This document shows, in pieces, positions 8,118 to 16,507 of a stretch of 48,812 nucleotides of DNA; positions within the stretch are counted from its first letter, which is position 1; every line of letters starts with the position of its first letter. The stretch is from an uncultured Bacteroidota bacterium (lineage in GTDB: Bacteria; Bacteroidota; Bacteroidia; Bacteroidales; FEN-979), in contig CALCGJ010000089.1 in assembly GCA_937900965.1 (NCBI GenBank), forward strand, positions 1-48,812. The letters run 5' to 3'. The notes below the pieces were generated by a model. The model was not told where the DNA came from, searched no databases, and was given only the letters and a program-made list of their open reading frames with translations. A program made the position numbers and the translations under genes.

Positions 8118-8564
8118 ATGTCAAAGATTACCGCACCAGTCCAGAAGCCGTCCAATGGTGGATCATCCAAGGAAGAAGCCGCTGTTTTAGTTGCAGCCAC
8201 AACGATTCTTGGACCCGAGAAAAGCAAAACCGAAGTGATAAAGCCGGTTTTGAAGGCCGAACCTGAAAAACCCGTTGTGCCTGCTCCAGAGCCGGTCAAG
8301 GAAATGACCCTGATGGAAAAGATCCTCAAGGTCGAAAACCTTCAGCTTGTTATCGAAAAAAGGGCTAAGCTGGTCCAGACACGCAGCGAACTGGAAAGGT
8401 TCCAGACAGCATCCAATGATTTCAACTGCTCCATGCGGCTGAATGATTCAGACGGAAACGTCTTCACCACCAGCTTCACCCCTGGAATCAAGAAAGTCAT
8501 TGACTTTCTCAGGACATCCTTCGATGCAAGCATCAACGATGTCGAGAACAAGATCACGTTCTGA
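8118..8564 (+). CDS. Small conserved-type island protein, 148 aa
   Basis: 148 residues. The N-terminal 55 residues are low-complexity and Pro/Ala/Lys/Glu-rich (PVVPAPEPVKE), probably disordered. The rest appears helical: a segment ELERFQTASNDFNCSMRLND and a C-terminal helix IKKVIDFLRTSFDASINDVE. No enzyme motif is seen and I do not recognise the family by name. It is preceded by leader repeat C and followed by a perfect terminator, so it is a monocistronic unit. The start ATG at 8118 is the first that gives the full frame. Confidence 0.7.
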   Translation: MSKITAPVQKPSNGGSSKEEAAVLVAATTILGPEKSKTEVIKPVLKAEPEKPVVPAPEPVKEMTLMEKILKVENLQLVIEKRAKLVQTRSELERFQTASNDFNCSMRLNDSDGNVFTTSFTPGIKKVIDFLRTSFDASINDVENKITF

Positions 8565-8588
8565 CCTTCGGTTCACCATCGGATTACG

Positions 8589-8619
8589 GCGTTCAGGCTT
8601 AGGCCTGAACGCTTTTTTT
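8589..8619 (+). terminator. Rho-independent terminator after the 148-aa gene
   Basis: Perfect 10-bp stem GCGTTCAGGC / GCCTGAACGC with loop TTAG, followed by seven T (8613-8619). Confidence 0.92.
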
Positions 8620-8713
8620 ATGGTCGTAAAAGCTGTGGATTTGTTCTGTTTCTGTTATTCTCAGGAAGATTTGCTTGGCAGATTTCTTGTCATGTAATCA
8701 TCTATTCTTAAAA

Positions 8714-9133
8714 TCAAATCTTTATAAATCTATAAATGATATGACGGTCCGTTCCTGTTATCATCAGGAAGTAGATTCCTGGAGAGAAGTCACGAATAGA
8801 AATCCTTACAAGGGAAAGCCCATTCTGATTCTCAGGATAACGGATCAGTATTTTTCCATAGATGTCACAAACTGAAAACGCCGGAATGGCTTCCGTGCTT
8901 ATTCCAGTGGTATAAGATGTGATGGAATCGCCGGTGACGGAAGTGACCAGGCAGTAACCCGGAGTTATGTAATCTCCAATATTAACATAAAAACGATCGT
9001 TTATCGTATCGTAACCGATTGATGTAATAAAGGTAAACAGAAAAGAACCCGGATCTGGTATGATTACAGAATCGGCAATCACAAAGTTAGTCAGGTCGAT
9101 GGATCCAATCCCCTCGTTCCTGGTTAGATTCAA
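8714..9133 (-). pseudogene. Truncated secreted-protein gene with sorting tail
   Basis: The 139 encoded residues match the C-terminal part (about residue 254 onward) of the intact 437-aa protein at 29841-31154. Shared segments include the GIGS-DL, DTINDRFYVNIG and ITSY-TGISTEA blocks and the sorting-tail motifs DIYGKIL and IYFL. Two losses are visible: the whole N-terminal region with the signal peptide, and an internal block of about 45 residues between STEA and the DIYGK motif, including the YPNPA start of the sorting domain. Without a signal peptide it cannot be a working secreted protein. The apparent Met start at 9133 is incidental. It lies on the opposite strand to the intact copy. Confidence 0.8.
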
Positions 9134-9147
9134 TTTTTGATTGTCGC

Positions 9148-9234
9148 TTATGGCAGAGGGATGCCGTTGGTAAGTTCTTTGAAATGTATTGCCCGGTAAA
9201 GTTGTTCCAGCTCGGGAGTGGTAAAATGCCTGTT
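9148..9234 (-). other. Short coding-like remnant without a start codon
   Basis: A 28-codon frame bounded by stops reads NRHFTTPELEQLY followed by RAIHFKELTNGIPLP. It has a protein-like composition but no start and no match I can name. It directly abuts the truncated gene and may be debris from the rearrangement that removed its 5' part. Confidence 0.25.
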
Positions 9235-9268
9235 CTAATTATGTTAGATCTAATTTGATGAAGTAATA

Positions 9269-11431
9269 TTAATATTTTTCAAGAAACTTACATACTTTTT
9301 CAACCAAATCCCCCGGGATGATCGGTTTGGCCAGGTAATCATCGCAACCGGCTTTGTAACATTTTTGCTCCTCTCCCGACATGGTATAGGCAGTTTGGGC
9401 TATCACCGGCAAATCCGGGCGGATTTTCTTGATCATGGGGGTTGCTTCAAAACCTGTAAGCTTTGGTAACTGGATGTCCATCAACACCAGGTCAATATCG
9501 GACATTTCCTTGCAGTACTTCACGGCGGTTTGCCCGTCTTTGGCCCAGATAAGCTTCGTTCTTAGCCTTTTTAACGCTGCCTGCAGGTAGCTGTAACTTG
9601 AGAAGTCGTCTTCTACGATGAGTATTTTTTTATCAGAGAGATCGGGAAGCGCTGTAAGCCTTGGTTTGGGAATGGGAGATTTATAGGTCTCTTCAACCGG
9701 GGAGTAAGGTAGTGTGAAATAAAATGCACTTCCCTTTCCAACCTGGGATTCAACCCACATCTTCCCTCCCAGTAAAATGGTCAGGTTTTTGGAAATGGCT
9801 AGTCCGAGCCCAGTCCCGCCCTGGTTTTGTTCCATTACCGACTCCACACGGGTAAATTGATCAAATATCCGGTCATGATCTTTTAGGGGAATACCTATAC
9901 CGGAGTCCCTCACAAAGAATTGAAGGGTCTGTTTATCTGCAAAGGCATATCCAAATTCAATACTTCCCTTCTCGGTAAACTTGATGGCGTTGCTCAGTAG
10001 GTTCGACATGATTTGCCTGAACCGCATCGGATCCGTAACAATCAACTGATTGAGATCATCAAACCCTCTGATGAAATTTAAGGTGACCTGTTTTTTCGCT
10101 TTCAGCGCCAGGTACCCCGAATAAAAATCATACAATTCAATGCAGATCTGGTTGATCGGGCAGTTCGCTTTGTGAATGCTCAACACCCCTGCCTCAATCT
10201 TCGAGACATCAATGATATCGTTCACCAGGTTGAGCAGGCTCTCCCCGTTTTTCGTGATCTGGTCCAGGAATTTCCGTCGCTCCTCCTCTGAGAGTTCTCT
10301 CTCCTTGAGCAGTTCCGAGAAACCGATGATGGCGTTCATAGGAGTGCGGATGTCATGCGACATATTCGCTAAAAAGGAGGACTTCATCAAATCTGATTTT
10401 CTCGCTTTTTCGCGTCCTTGGATCAATTCGTTTTCATAGTCTTTTCGTTCTGTGATCTCATGTGCCGAAAAAACAATGGATCCTGAGGTAGTTATTTCGC
10501 CGGGGATGAAATTGGCGGTACACTCCATCCAAATATAGTGACCATCAGTATGTAAAAATTTAAACTCAGATGTGTATTCAATCTCTTCGGTCATTTGTTC
10601 GCGAAAGAGTTTGATGATCTTGTCCCGGTCTTCTGAATGAATAAATTCAAAAAACGATCGTCCGATCAAGCGCTCCTGGTCGTATCCGAAATAGAGAGTG
10701 TGGGCTGAGTTTGCCCATAAATAGACACCTTCCATGTCGGTCTTAAAGACCAGCGCCCGTATATTTTCTGTGATCTCCCGGATGACCCGTTCCCGTTCCC
10801 GGATGCTCTGTTCTGCCTTCTTGCGCTCCCCGACCTCTTTCTCCAGTTCGGCTGTTCGTGATGCGACTTTGCTCTCGAGTGTTTTATTCATCTCACTCAA
10901 TTCACGTTGCGCGGCTAACAGTGACTTGTTCTTCAAAATCGCCGTGTCATACGTGCTCAATAAAAACCGGAGTATCTTTTCGTGATTGGCTGTCAGGGTA
11001 TGGGTCTCGCCATCAATGATCACAGCAATTTCCTTTGTCTCCTGGGCTGGAGCACCCGATTCGGTCTTTTGGATGATCGTGTCAAGGACTTTTTTCAGGG
11101 AGGTTTCATCAATAGGTTTGGAGATGAAGTTATCGGCGCCGGCAACCAATCCTTTGATCACATCGGAAGGGTCTGACAACGAAGAGAGCAGGATCACCGG
11201 TATCTGCTGAAACCTGCTGTCGGATTTCATCCTTTTGCACAGGGTATAGCCGTCCATCTCCGGCATGAGGATATCTGAAACAACCAGGGCCGGCGGGTTG
11301 TTTGCGATGAGTTTCAAAGCGGCTGCCCCGTCAGGAGCAATGGTTGCCTCAAATCCCAGTTCTTCCAGCATGAACTTCAGATTCTCTGCCTGGGTGGGAC
11401 TGTCCTCTGCGATGATAATCTTATTTTTCAT
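9269..11431 (-). CDS. Hybrid histidine kinase, REC-PAS-HisKA-HATPase-REC
   Basis: 720 residues, cytoplasmic (no membrane segment). Order: receiver 1 (residues 1-120, Asp53); linker with the LLSTYDTAILKNKSLL motif (157-172) and a coiled coil; PAS (about 215-330); HisKA with SHDIRTPMN (His359); HATPase_c with N box SNLLSNAIKF, G1 DSGIGIP and G2 GGTGLGL; receiver 2 (603-720, Asp652). The kinase would autophosphorylate His359 and pass phosphate to Asp652; the N-terminal receiver is presumably an input from another kinase. Last gene of the chemosensory operon, 13 bp after the 578-aa kinase gene. No output domain is present. Confidence 0.92.
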   Translation of the reverse strand: MKNKIIIAEDSPTQAENLKFMLEELGFEATIAPDGAAALKLIANNPPALVVSDILMPEMDGYTLCKRMKSDSRFQQIPVILLSSLSDPSDVIKGLVAGADNFISKPIDETSLKKVLDTIIQKTESGAPAQETKEIAVIIDGETHTLTANHEKILRFLLSTYDTAILKNKSLLAAQRELSEMNKTLESKVASRTAELEKEVGERKKAEQSIRERERVIREITENIRALVFKTDMEGVYLWANSAHTLYFGYDQERLIGRSFFEFIHSEDRDKIIKLFREQMTEEIEYTSEFKFLHTDGHYIWMECTANFIPGEITTSGSIVFSAHEITERKDYENELIQGREKARKSDLMKSSFLANMSHDIRTPMNAIIGFSELLKERELSEEERRKFLDQITKNGESLLNLVNDIIDVSKIEAGVLSIHKANCPINQICIELYDFYSGYLALKAKKQVTLNFIRGFDDLNQLIVTDPMRFRQIMSNLLSNAIKFTEKGSIEFGYAFADKQTLQFFVRDSGIGIPLKDHDRIFDQFTRVESVMEQNQGGTGLGLAISKNLTILLGGKMWVESQVGKGSAFYFTLPYSPVEETYKSPIPKPRLTALPDLSDKKILIVEDDFSSYSYLQAALKRLRTKLIWAKDGQTAVKYCKEMSDIDLVLMDIQLPKLTGFEATPMIKKIRPDLPVIAQTAYTMSGEEQKCYKAGCDDYLAKPIIPGDLVEKVCKFLEKY

Positions 11432-11444
11432 GAGGGCCTCCCTG

Positions 11445-13181
11445 CTAATTCGTGTTCGATTTCTCGAATATCCGTGTAATCTTCTCCATGAGCTCGGCAG
11501 CTTTGATTGGTTTGGTCACGAGATCTGAAAACCCTGCTTCCAGCACCTGCTCTTCATCATGACTTAGAGCATATGCTGTTTGTGCAATAATCGGGATATC
11601 TCCCCTTATCCTCAGGATCTGTTCAGTAGCTGTATAACCATCCATGACAGGCATCTGGATATCCATCAGGATCAGGTCAATGGTTACCCCATTCGAGCAC
11701 ATATCCACAGCCTCTTTCCCATTTTTTGCCCGGAGCATCTCAGCCCTGGTCTTTTTCAAAATATGCTCAATTAACTGGAAATTCGAATCCACATCTTCGG
11801 CTACCAGGATACGCTTGCCAGCCCAATTCAATGTGTCGGGCCGCTGTGTCTCAACTGTTACCAGAGGCTCGACAACCTTTGGTAGTACAAGCGGTAACGC
11901 GACTGTAAAAACGGAGCCTTCTCCTACGGAGGACTCCACGTGGATCTCCCCTCCCAGAAATTCCACCAGCTTTTTGGTAATGGTCAGTCCAACGCCTGTT
12001 CCGCTGTATTTCCTGGTGTGAAACTCCTCCAGTTTGATGAACTTATCAAAGATCAGGTGAATCTTGTCTGCTGGAATTCCGGTTCCCGAATCACATACGA
12101 AAAACTCAATAAAATCTTGTTTCTCCAATGAATATCCAAATTCAATAAACCCGGATTCAGTAAATTTCAAGGCGTTCTTCAATAAATTATTCAACACCTG
12201 CTTCATTCGTACCTGGTCGATCAGGATGGTAAACTGATCCTCCTTTTTCGCAGCAGATAACCGGAAAAGGAGGTTGTCCAATTGATGCCGCTCATTTTCC
12301 ACAAAATCTGACCGGATAGATTCCATAAATGCGTTGATTCTGCACTCCTGGAGGTTGGGTACGATATGTTCTGACTCAATGACAGCCAGGTCCACGATGC
12401 TGTCGATGATCCCCAGGAGATTCTTACATCCGGTGGAGATATGACCGGCAAATTCGGCCCGTTCCTCTGCCGTTATTTCCGGATCGACAATAAAGGTAGA
12501 GAAGCCGAGGATAGCATTCATGGGGGTTCGGATCTCATGGGAGAGGTTGTTCAGAAACGCGGATTTAAGGTTGCCGGCTTGCTCAGCCACTTCCTTGGCC
12601 TTTTTCAGATCAACTTCAATCTTTTTCTTCTCTTCAATTTCCTCACGCAAACTTTTGGTCTGCTCTGCCACCTTCTGTTTGAGATCTTGATTCAATTCCT
12701 GGAGCTGTTGCTGCGTGGCTTTGAGTTCCCTGTTTTTTTGCAACGCGGTTTGGTAGGTCGAGATCAGAAAATTCTCCAGCCTGGGATTGAATGAGGCTAC
12801 TGAAGGTTCTTGCGGATGCAGTAACTTCTCCACCCAATCCAATAATTCTCCCTCGCTAAAGGGTTTGATCAGGTAACTTTCGGCTCCCACCTGCAACCCC
12901 CTGATCAAATCCTTGGGAGAAGAAAGGGTTGTGAGCAGCAATACGGGGATGTCCTGCAGCGATGCATCTCCTTTGATTGCCGCGCATAATTCATATCCAT
13001 CCATTTCGGGCATCAGGATATCGCTGATGATCAGGGCGGGCAGGTGTTTTTTCGCCAGGTTGAACGCCTCAACTCCGTTTTCTCCATGGATCACGGTATA
13101 CCCCTGATTTTGCAGGATGAAAGTTAGCATTTCGGCCTGAGTGGAACTATCTTCTGCAATGATGATCAACTCTTTTTTCAT
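11445..13181 (-). CDS. Hybrid histidine kinase, REC-HisKA-HATPase-REC
   Basis: 578 residues, soluble. Receiver 1 (1-120, Asp54) is followed by a linker with FLISTYQTALQKNREL (138-153) and a long coiled coil (155-200) rather than a PAS domain. HisKA is LSHEIRTPMN (His215); HATPase_c has NNLLKNALKF, DSGTGIP and GTGVGL; receiver 2 spans about 456-575 with Asp507. The lack of any sensory domain suggests that signal enters through the N-terminal receiver, perhaps from CheA. It sits between two kinases of the same design with 13- and 18-bp spacers, so operon membership is clear. Confidence 0.92.
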   Translation of the reverse strand: MKKELIIIAEDSSTQAEMLTFILQNQGYTVIHGENGVEAFNLAKKHLPALIISDILMPEMDGYELCAAIKGDASLQDIPVLLLTTLSSPKDLIRGLQVGAESYLIKPFSEGELLDWVEKLLHPQEPSVASFNPRLENFLISTYQTALQKNRELKATQQQLQELNQDLKQKVAEQTKSLREEIEEKKKIEVDLKKAKEVAEQAGNLKSAFLNNLSHEIRTPMNAILGFSTFIVDPEITAEERAEFAGHISTGCKNLLGIIDSIVDLAVIESEHIVPNLQECRINAFMESIRSDFVENERHQLDNLLFRLSAAKKEDQFTILIDQVRMKQVLNNLLKNALKFTESGFIEFGYSLEKQDFIEFFVCDSGTGIPADKIHLIFDKFIKLEEFHTRKYSGTGVGLTITKKLVEFLGGEIHVESSVGEGSVFTVALPLVLPKVVEPLVTVETQRPDTLNWAGKRILVAEDVDSNFQLIEHILKKTRAEMLRAKNGKEAVDMCSNGVTIDLILMDIQMPVMDGYTATEQILRIRGDIPIIAQTAYALSHDEEQVLEAGFSDLVTKPIKAAELMEKITRIFEKSNTN

Positions 13182-13199
13182 GCGTGTGAAAATTATAAA

Positions 13200-14909
13200 T
13201 CAATTTGCTGGATTTAAAAACCGGTCTAACTCTTTCAGGAGATCTTTCGGCTGGACCGGATTGCTGATATAGGCATCGCAGCCGGCGGCAAAACATTTCT
13301 CCTCCTCCCCATCCATCGCATAGGCCGTTTGAGCGATAATGGGAAGTTCTTTTCTCATTTTCTTTATCTCCCGGGTAGCCTCATAACCATTCAGGAAAGG
13401 CATCTGGATATCCATCAGCACCAGGTCTATATCCTGGTTTTGCTTGCAGAACTGGATGGCATCCAGCCCGTCAGTTGCCCTGAGCAATTTCACCTTCGTT
13501 CGAGAGAGTGCACCTTCCAGAAAGAGATAGTTGGAATGGGTGTCGTCGACTACCAGGATAACATGGTTCTCCCAGTTGTATGTTTTTTCTGTTTTGCCTG
13601 CCTTGCCATTGGCGCCAGCAGTTTCATCCACCAGCCAAGGGAGTGCGATGCAGATCTTTGTTCCCTTATTTACTACACTGTTCACTTTTATCTCACCCTG
13701 GTGGGCATCAACGATCCGTTTCACACTGAACAGCCCAAGGCCGGTTGAAGGTTCTCCCTGAGTTGCCTTTACGCTGATTTTTGCGAATGGCTTAAACAAC
13801 TCTTGCCGCTCTTCCGCTGGAATCCCCTGTCCCTGATCCTCTACGCAAATAATTACTTCACTTTTCTTTTCTGAGAGTGTTACCTCGACATTGGTTTGGG
13901 GATGGGAAAATTTGATCGCATTGGTGAGCAGGTTATTCATCACCTGGTCCAGTTTGTTGGGGTCGGCCTGAAAGGAAACAGCCTCATCAGGATGGTGAAA
14001 GTGTATCCCGATTTTTTTCTTGTCGGCCAGGTATTGATTGGTTTCGATGTTTCCTGCAATCAGTTCCGTAAGGTTGATCCTCTCTTTCTTTGGGATCAGT
14101 TTACCCGTTTCCAGTTGCGTAACGTCCAGTAAATCGGTGATGAGCTTCAGCATCTTTTTTTCTGAATTCTCAATGATATTCATGAATTTAAGATTGTCAT
14201 CCTCCGGCGGCAGATCCATCGACTCCTTCATCAGCATGATAAACGAAAGGATGTTGGAAAGTGGGTTCTTCAAATCATGCGCTGCCATTCCCAGGAAGTA
14301 GTTCTTTTCTTCATTGAGCTTCTCCAGTTCTCTCTTTTTGCGTTCAAGGTCGTCATTCACGCGCGACAGCTCCAGGTGTGCTCTCACCAGGTCGTTTGAT
14401 TTGCTTACCGCATTCTCATAGGTGGAGAGAAGCAGGTCGATGATCTGTCGCCGTTCTGATGTGATAAAGTGTTTCTCCCCGTTAAAGAAGATGTCCATCC
14501 CAAAACTCAGTTTGGTCTGTTCGCGCATGCCCCAGTTGATGAGGATACTCTCGATCTGTGTGAGGAGATACTCTTCTGTAAACGGCTTGGGAATGAAATT
14601 ATCGGCTCCCACCTCCAGCCCCTTTATAATGTCCCTGGGATCTGCCAGGGCCGTAAGCAGGATTACCGGGATATTGATATATTTCTCGTTTTTTCGGATC
14701 TCCCTGCAAAGGGTGAATCCATCCATCAAAGGCATAATGACATCGGTGAGGATCATACTGGGAAGTTCCTCTTCAATCATTTTCAGGGCTTCTTCCCCAT
14801 TGCATGCCACGCGGGTGTTGTACATCTCCATCTTCAGGATAGATTGAAGGTAGGCAGCCTGTGTTTTGCTGTCTTCCACGATCAGGATGGTATAATTTTC
14901 GTGTTTCAT
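13200..14909 (-). CDS. Hybrid histidine kinase, REC-HisKA-HATPase-REC
   Basis: 569 residues, soluble. Receiver 1 (1-122, Asp56); linker FFNGEKHFIT followed by LLSTYENAVSKSNDL (159-173); coiled coil; HisKA of the HDLKNP type (His211), different from the HEIRTP type of the sister kinases; HATPase_c with NNLLTNAIKF, EDQGQGIP and STGLGL; receiver 2 (about 448-567, Asp500). No PAS or membrane segment. Separated from cheB by a short heptamer-repeat spacer. The N-terminal receiver implies control by an upstream phosphodonor. Confidence 0.92.
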   Translation of the reverse strand: MKHENYTILIVEDSKTQAAYLQSILKMEMYNTRVACNGEEALKMIEEELPSMILTDVIMPLMDGFTLCREIRKNEKYINIPVILLTALADPRDIIKGLEVGADNFIPKPFTEEYLLTQIESILINWGMREQTKLSFGMDIFFNGEKHFITSERRQIIDLLLSTYENAVSKSNDLVRAHLELSRVNDDLERKKRELEKLNEEKNYFLGMAAHDLKNPLSNILSFIMLMKESMDLPPEDDNLKFMNIIENSEKKMLKLITDLLDVTQLETGKLIPKKERINLTELIAGNIETNQYLADKKKIGIHFHHPDEAVSFQADPNKLDQVMNNLLTNAIKFSHPQTNVEVTLSEKKSEVIICVEDQGQGIPAEERQELFKPFAKISVKATQGEPSTGLGLFSVKRIVDAHQGEIKVNSVVNKGTKICIALPWLVDETAGANGKAGKTEKTYNWENHVILVVDDTHSNYLFLEGALSRTKVKLLRATDGLDAIQFCKQNQDIDLVLMDIQMPFLNGYEATREIKKMRKELPIIAQTAYAMDGEEEKCFAAGCDAYISNPVQPKDLLKELDRFLNPAN

Positions 14910-14911
14910 AA

Positions 14912-14947
14912 TTAGGCTGTTAGGCTGTAGGCTTTTAGGCTGTAGGT
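14912..14947. repeat. Heptamer-type tandem repeat TAGGCTG/TAGGCTT
   Basis: Spacer between the 569-aa kinase gene and cheB, made of 7- to 8-bp units TAGGCTG, TTAGGCTG, TAGGCTT, TTAGGCTG, TAGG. The same units recur at 16028, 16446 (inverted) and 21241 (inverted). Confidence 0.75.
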
Positions 14948-14953
14948 ATATTG

Positions 14954-16009
14954 TTACTTGTTATTTATTTCCATTTCGTAGAGTAGTTGGCTGATTTCGG
15001 TGGCGCTTAAAATATAATTTGCTGCATCGAGTTGGGCGGCTACGCCGGGCATTCCATAGATCAGGGAGCTTTCTTTGTCCTGGGCGATGGTAAACGCCCC
15101 TGCATCCCGCAGCAGCTTCAACTCTTTTGCCCCGTCGCTGCCCATCCCTGTTAGAATGATCCCCATGGCAGATTTTCCATACATTTGGGCCACGCTTCTG
15201 AACAGATAAGCTACAGAGGGGCACAACCCATTTTTCCTGTCGCATCTTTCCAGCGCAATTTTCCCTTGTTTGGATATTCCCATCTGGTGATTATCGGGGG
15301 CAAAGTAGATGTGACCGGCGAGAAGGAGATCCCCATCAGCTGCAACATGGATAGGAATGGCTGTGGTATTTCCAAGCCATTTAACCAGTCCGGAAAGAAA
15401 CCCTTCGGTGATATGCTGGACCACCAGGATGGGGAGAGGAAATTTATTTGAAATTTTTGAAAACACCTGCTGCAACACCTGCGGGCCACCGGAGGAGACC
15501 CCGATGGCAATTACATTCAACCGGTCATGATCTTCCCAGGGAACCTCCCGCCTGACTGGGGGTGGTTTCTCCCGGGGCTTCACCCCGGGCTTGGGTTTCC
15601 GGGAAACTACCTTCACCTCGGCCATCAGCTTGATCATAGTAACCAGTTGGTCTGCCCTCTTCTGTTCGTCTGGATGACCCGTGCCAACCGGTTTTTCAAT
15701 CACTCCAAGCGCTCCGGCTGCCAGCGCTTCCATGGAGGTTGACACCTCGTTTGCATTCCTGCTGGCTGTAACAATCAAAATCGGGATCGGTGTTGTTGAC
15801 ATGATGATACGGGTAGCTTCCAGTCCATCCATAATGGGCATATTGATATCCATGCTGATGACATCGGGCTTGTGCCATTTAAGGAACTCTATTGCTTGTT
15901 TCCCATTGCTGACATTCCCGATCACCTGGATCTGGGGATCTTTGCTGAGGATGTAGTAGAGGTACTCGCTGACTACGCGGGAGTCTTCGACGATTAGAAC
16001 GTTAATCAT
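14954..16009 (-). CDS. cheB: CheB protein-glutamate methylesterase
   Basis: 351 residues. N-terminal receiver (1-125, Asp54), a Pro/Lys-rich linker (about 138-155), then the CheB methylesterase domain with the catalytic triad Ser172 in GVSSGGP, His199 in VVQHITEGF and Asp292 in GMGSDGAKEL. It removes methyl groups from (and deamidates) chemoreceptor glutamates, opposing CheR, once phosphorylated by CheA. It lies with cheR, cheA, cheW and an MCP gene in the same strand and order, supporting a complete adaptation system. Confidence 0.95.
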   Translation of the reverse strand: MINVLIVEDSRVVSEYLYYILSKDPQIQVIGNVSNGKQAIEFLKWHKPDVISMDINMPIMDGLEATRIIMSTTPIPILIVTASRNANEVSTSMEALAAGALGVIEKPVGTGHPDEQKRADQLVTMIKLMAEVKVVSRKPKPGVKPREKPPPVRREVPWEDHDRLNVIAIGVSSGGPQVLQQVFSKISNKFPLPILVVQHITEGFLSGLVKWLGNTTAIPIHVAADGDLLLAGHIYFAPDNHQMGISKQGKIALERCDRKNGLCPSVAYLFRSVAQMYGKSAMGIILTGMGSDGAKELKLLRDAGAFTIAQDKESSLIYGMPGVAAQLDAANYILSATEISQLLYEMEINNK

Positions 16010-16027
16010 TTCTACGTATGTTTCGTT

Positions 16028-16062
16028 ATAAGGCTATAGGCTTTTAGGCTGTAGGCTGTAGC
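16028..16062. repeat. Heptamer-type repeat, left flank of the four-helix gene
   Basis: Units AGGCTAT, AGGCTTTT, AGGCTGT, AGGCTGT immediately downstream (minus-strand sense) of the four-helix-bundle gene. It is in inverted orientation to the array at 16446-16507 on the other side of that gene. Confidence 0.7.
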
Positions 16063-16074
16063 TTTCATGTTTTT

Positions 16075-16431
16075 TTATCGTTTTCGCATGCTTCGGACGA
16101 GGGCTCCAAGGACTTTTTCGGCTTCCTGAAGCTTAACTTCACACTCGTCCATAAATGATTCTTTAATGTAATCCAGTCGGAATGCTAACCCAAACTGATA
16201 GTGCAACTCCCTCAAGGAGGCAAAACTTATTTCAAGGAACCTTAGATATTCACTTTGACTTTCACGTGCGCATCCTTCGACAATATTTGAAGGAACCAAA
16301 ATAGCGGCTCTTCTCATTTGAGAGGTCAACCCAAACATCTCTGCTTTTGGAAATTCTGCAGTTATCCGATACGTCATCAGTACTATTTCATCAGCAAGTT
16401 CAAACGCTCTAAGTTTATTATGATCCCTCAT
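16075..16431 (-). CDS. Four-helix-bundle protein, S23/IVS family
   Basis: 118 residues with the features of the four helix bundle (S23 / 23S rRNA intervening-sequence) family: an aromatic start ending KLRAFELADEIV, the middle FGLTSQMRRAAILVPSNIVEG with the conserved R-RA--S---NI-EG pattern, and E--R-L---S--EL-Y--L. The family is related to the Avd accessory protein of diversity-generating retroelements and is widely scattered in genomes; its role is unknown. It breaks up the chemotaxis operon between cheB and cheA, and both flanks carry the same repeat units in inverted orientation, so it looks like an inserted cassette. No rRNA or reverse transcriptase gene is nearby. Confidence 0.88.
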   Translation of the reverse strand: MRDHNKLRAFELADEIVLMTYRITAEFPKAEMFGLTSQMRRAAILVPSNIVEGCARESQSEYLRFLEISFASLRELHYQFGLAFRLDYIKESFMDECEVKLQEAEKVLGALVRSMRKR

Positions 16432-16445
16432 TTTACTTTTGCTTT

Positions 16446-16507
16446 AATTTCTATTTCCCTACAGTCTAAAAGCCTTCAGCCTTTCTTCCGACAGCCTACA
16501 GCCTAAA
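16446..16507. repeat. Heptamer-type repeat, right flank of the four-helix gene
   Basis: Units ATTTCTATTTCC, then CTACAGTCTAAAAGCC, TTCAGCC and CAGCCTACAGCCTA, the reverse complement of the TAGGCTG units at 16028 and 14912. The cheA stop codon (16503-16505) lies inside the array. Confidence 0.7.

Noticed and set aside
8714-9133. Functional small secreted protein
   Set aside because: It lacks a signal peptide and part of the sorting domain; it aligns to the 3' part of a larger gene.
9148-9234. Transposase fragment
   Set aside because: The 28-residue frame looks protein-like but shows no recognisable transposase motif, so the label is not supported.
11640-15960. Plus-strand open frames opposite the kinase genes
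   Set aside because: They are antisense shadows: the minus-strand frames carry complete conserved domains.
16075-16431. 23S rRNA intervening sequence
   Set aside because: The family name suggests it, but there is no rRNA around it; it is flanked by che genes.
16075-16431. Diversity-generating retroelement (Avd)
   Set aside because: No reverse transcriptase, template repeat or variable repeat is visible near the gene.
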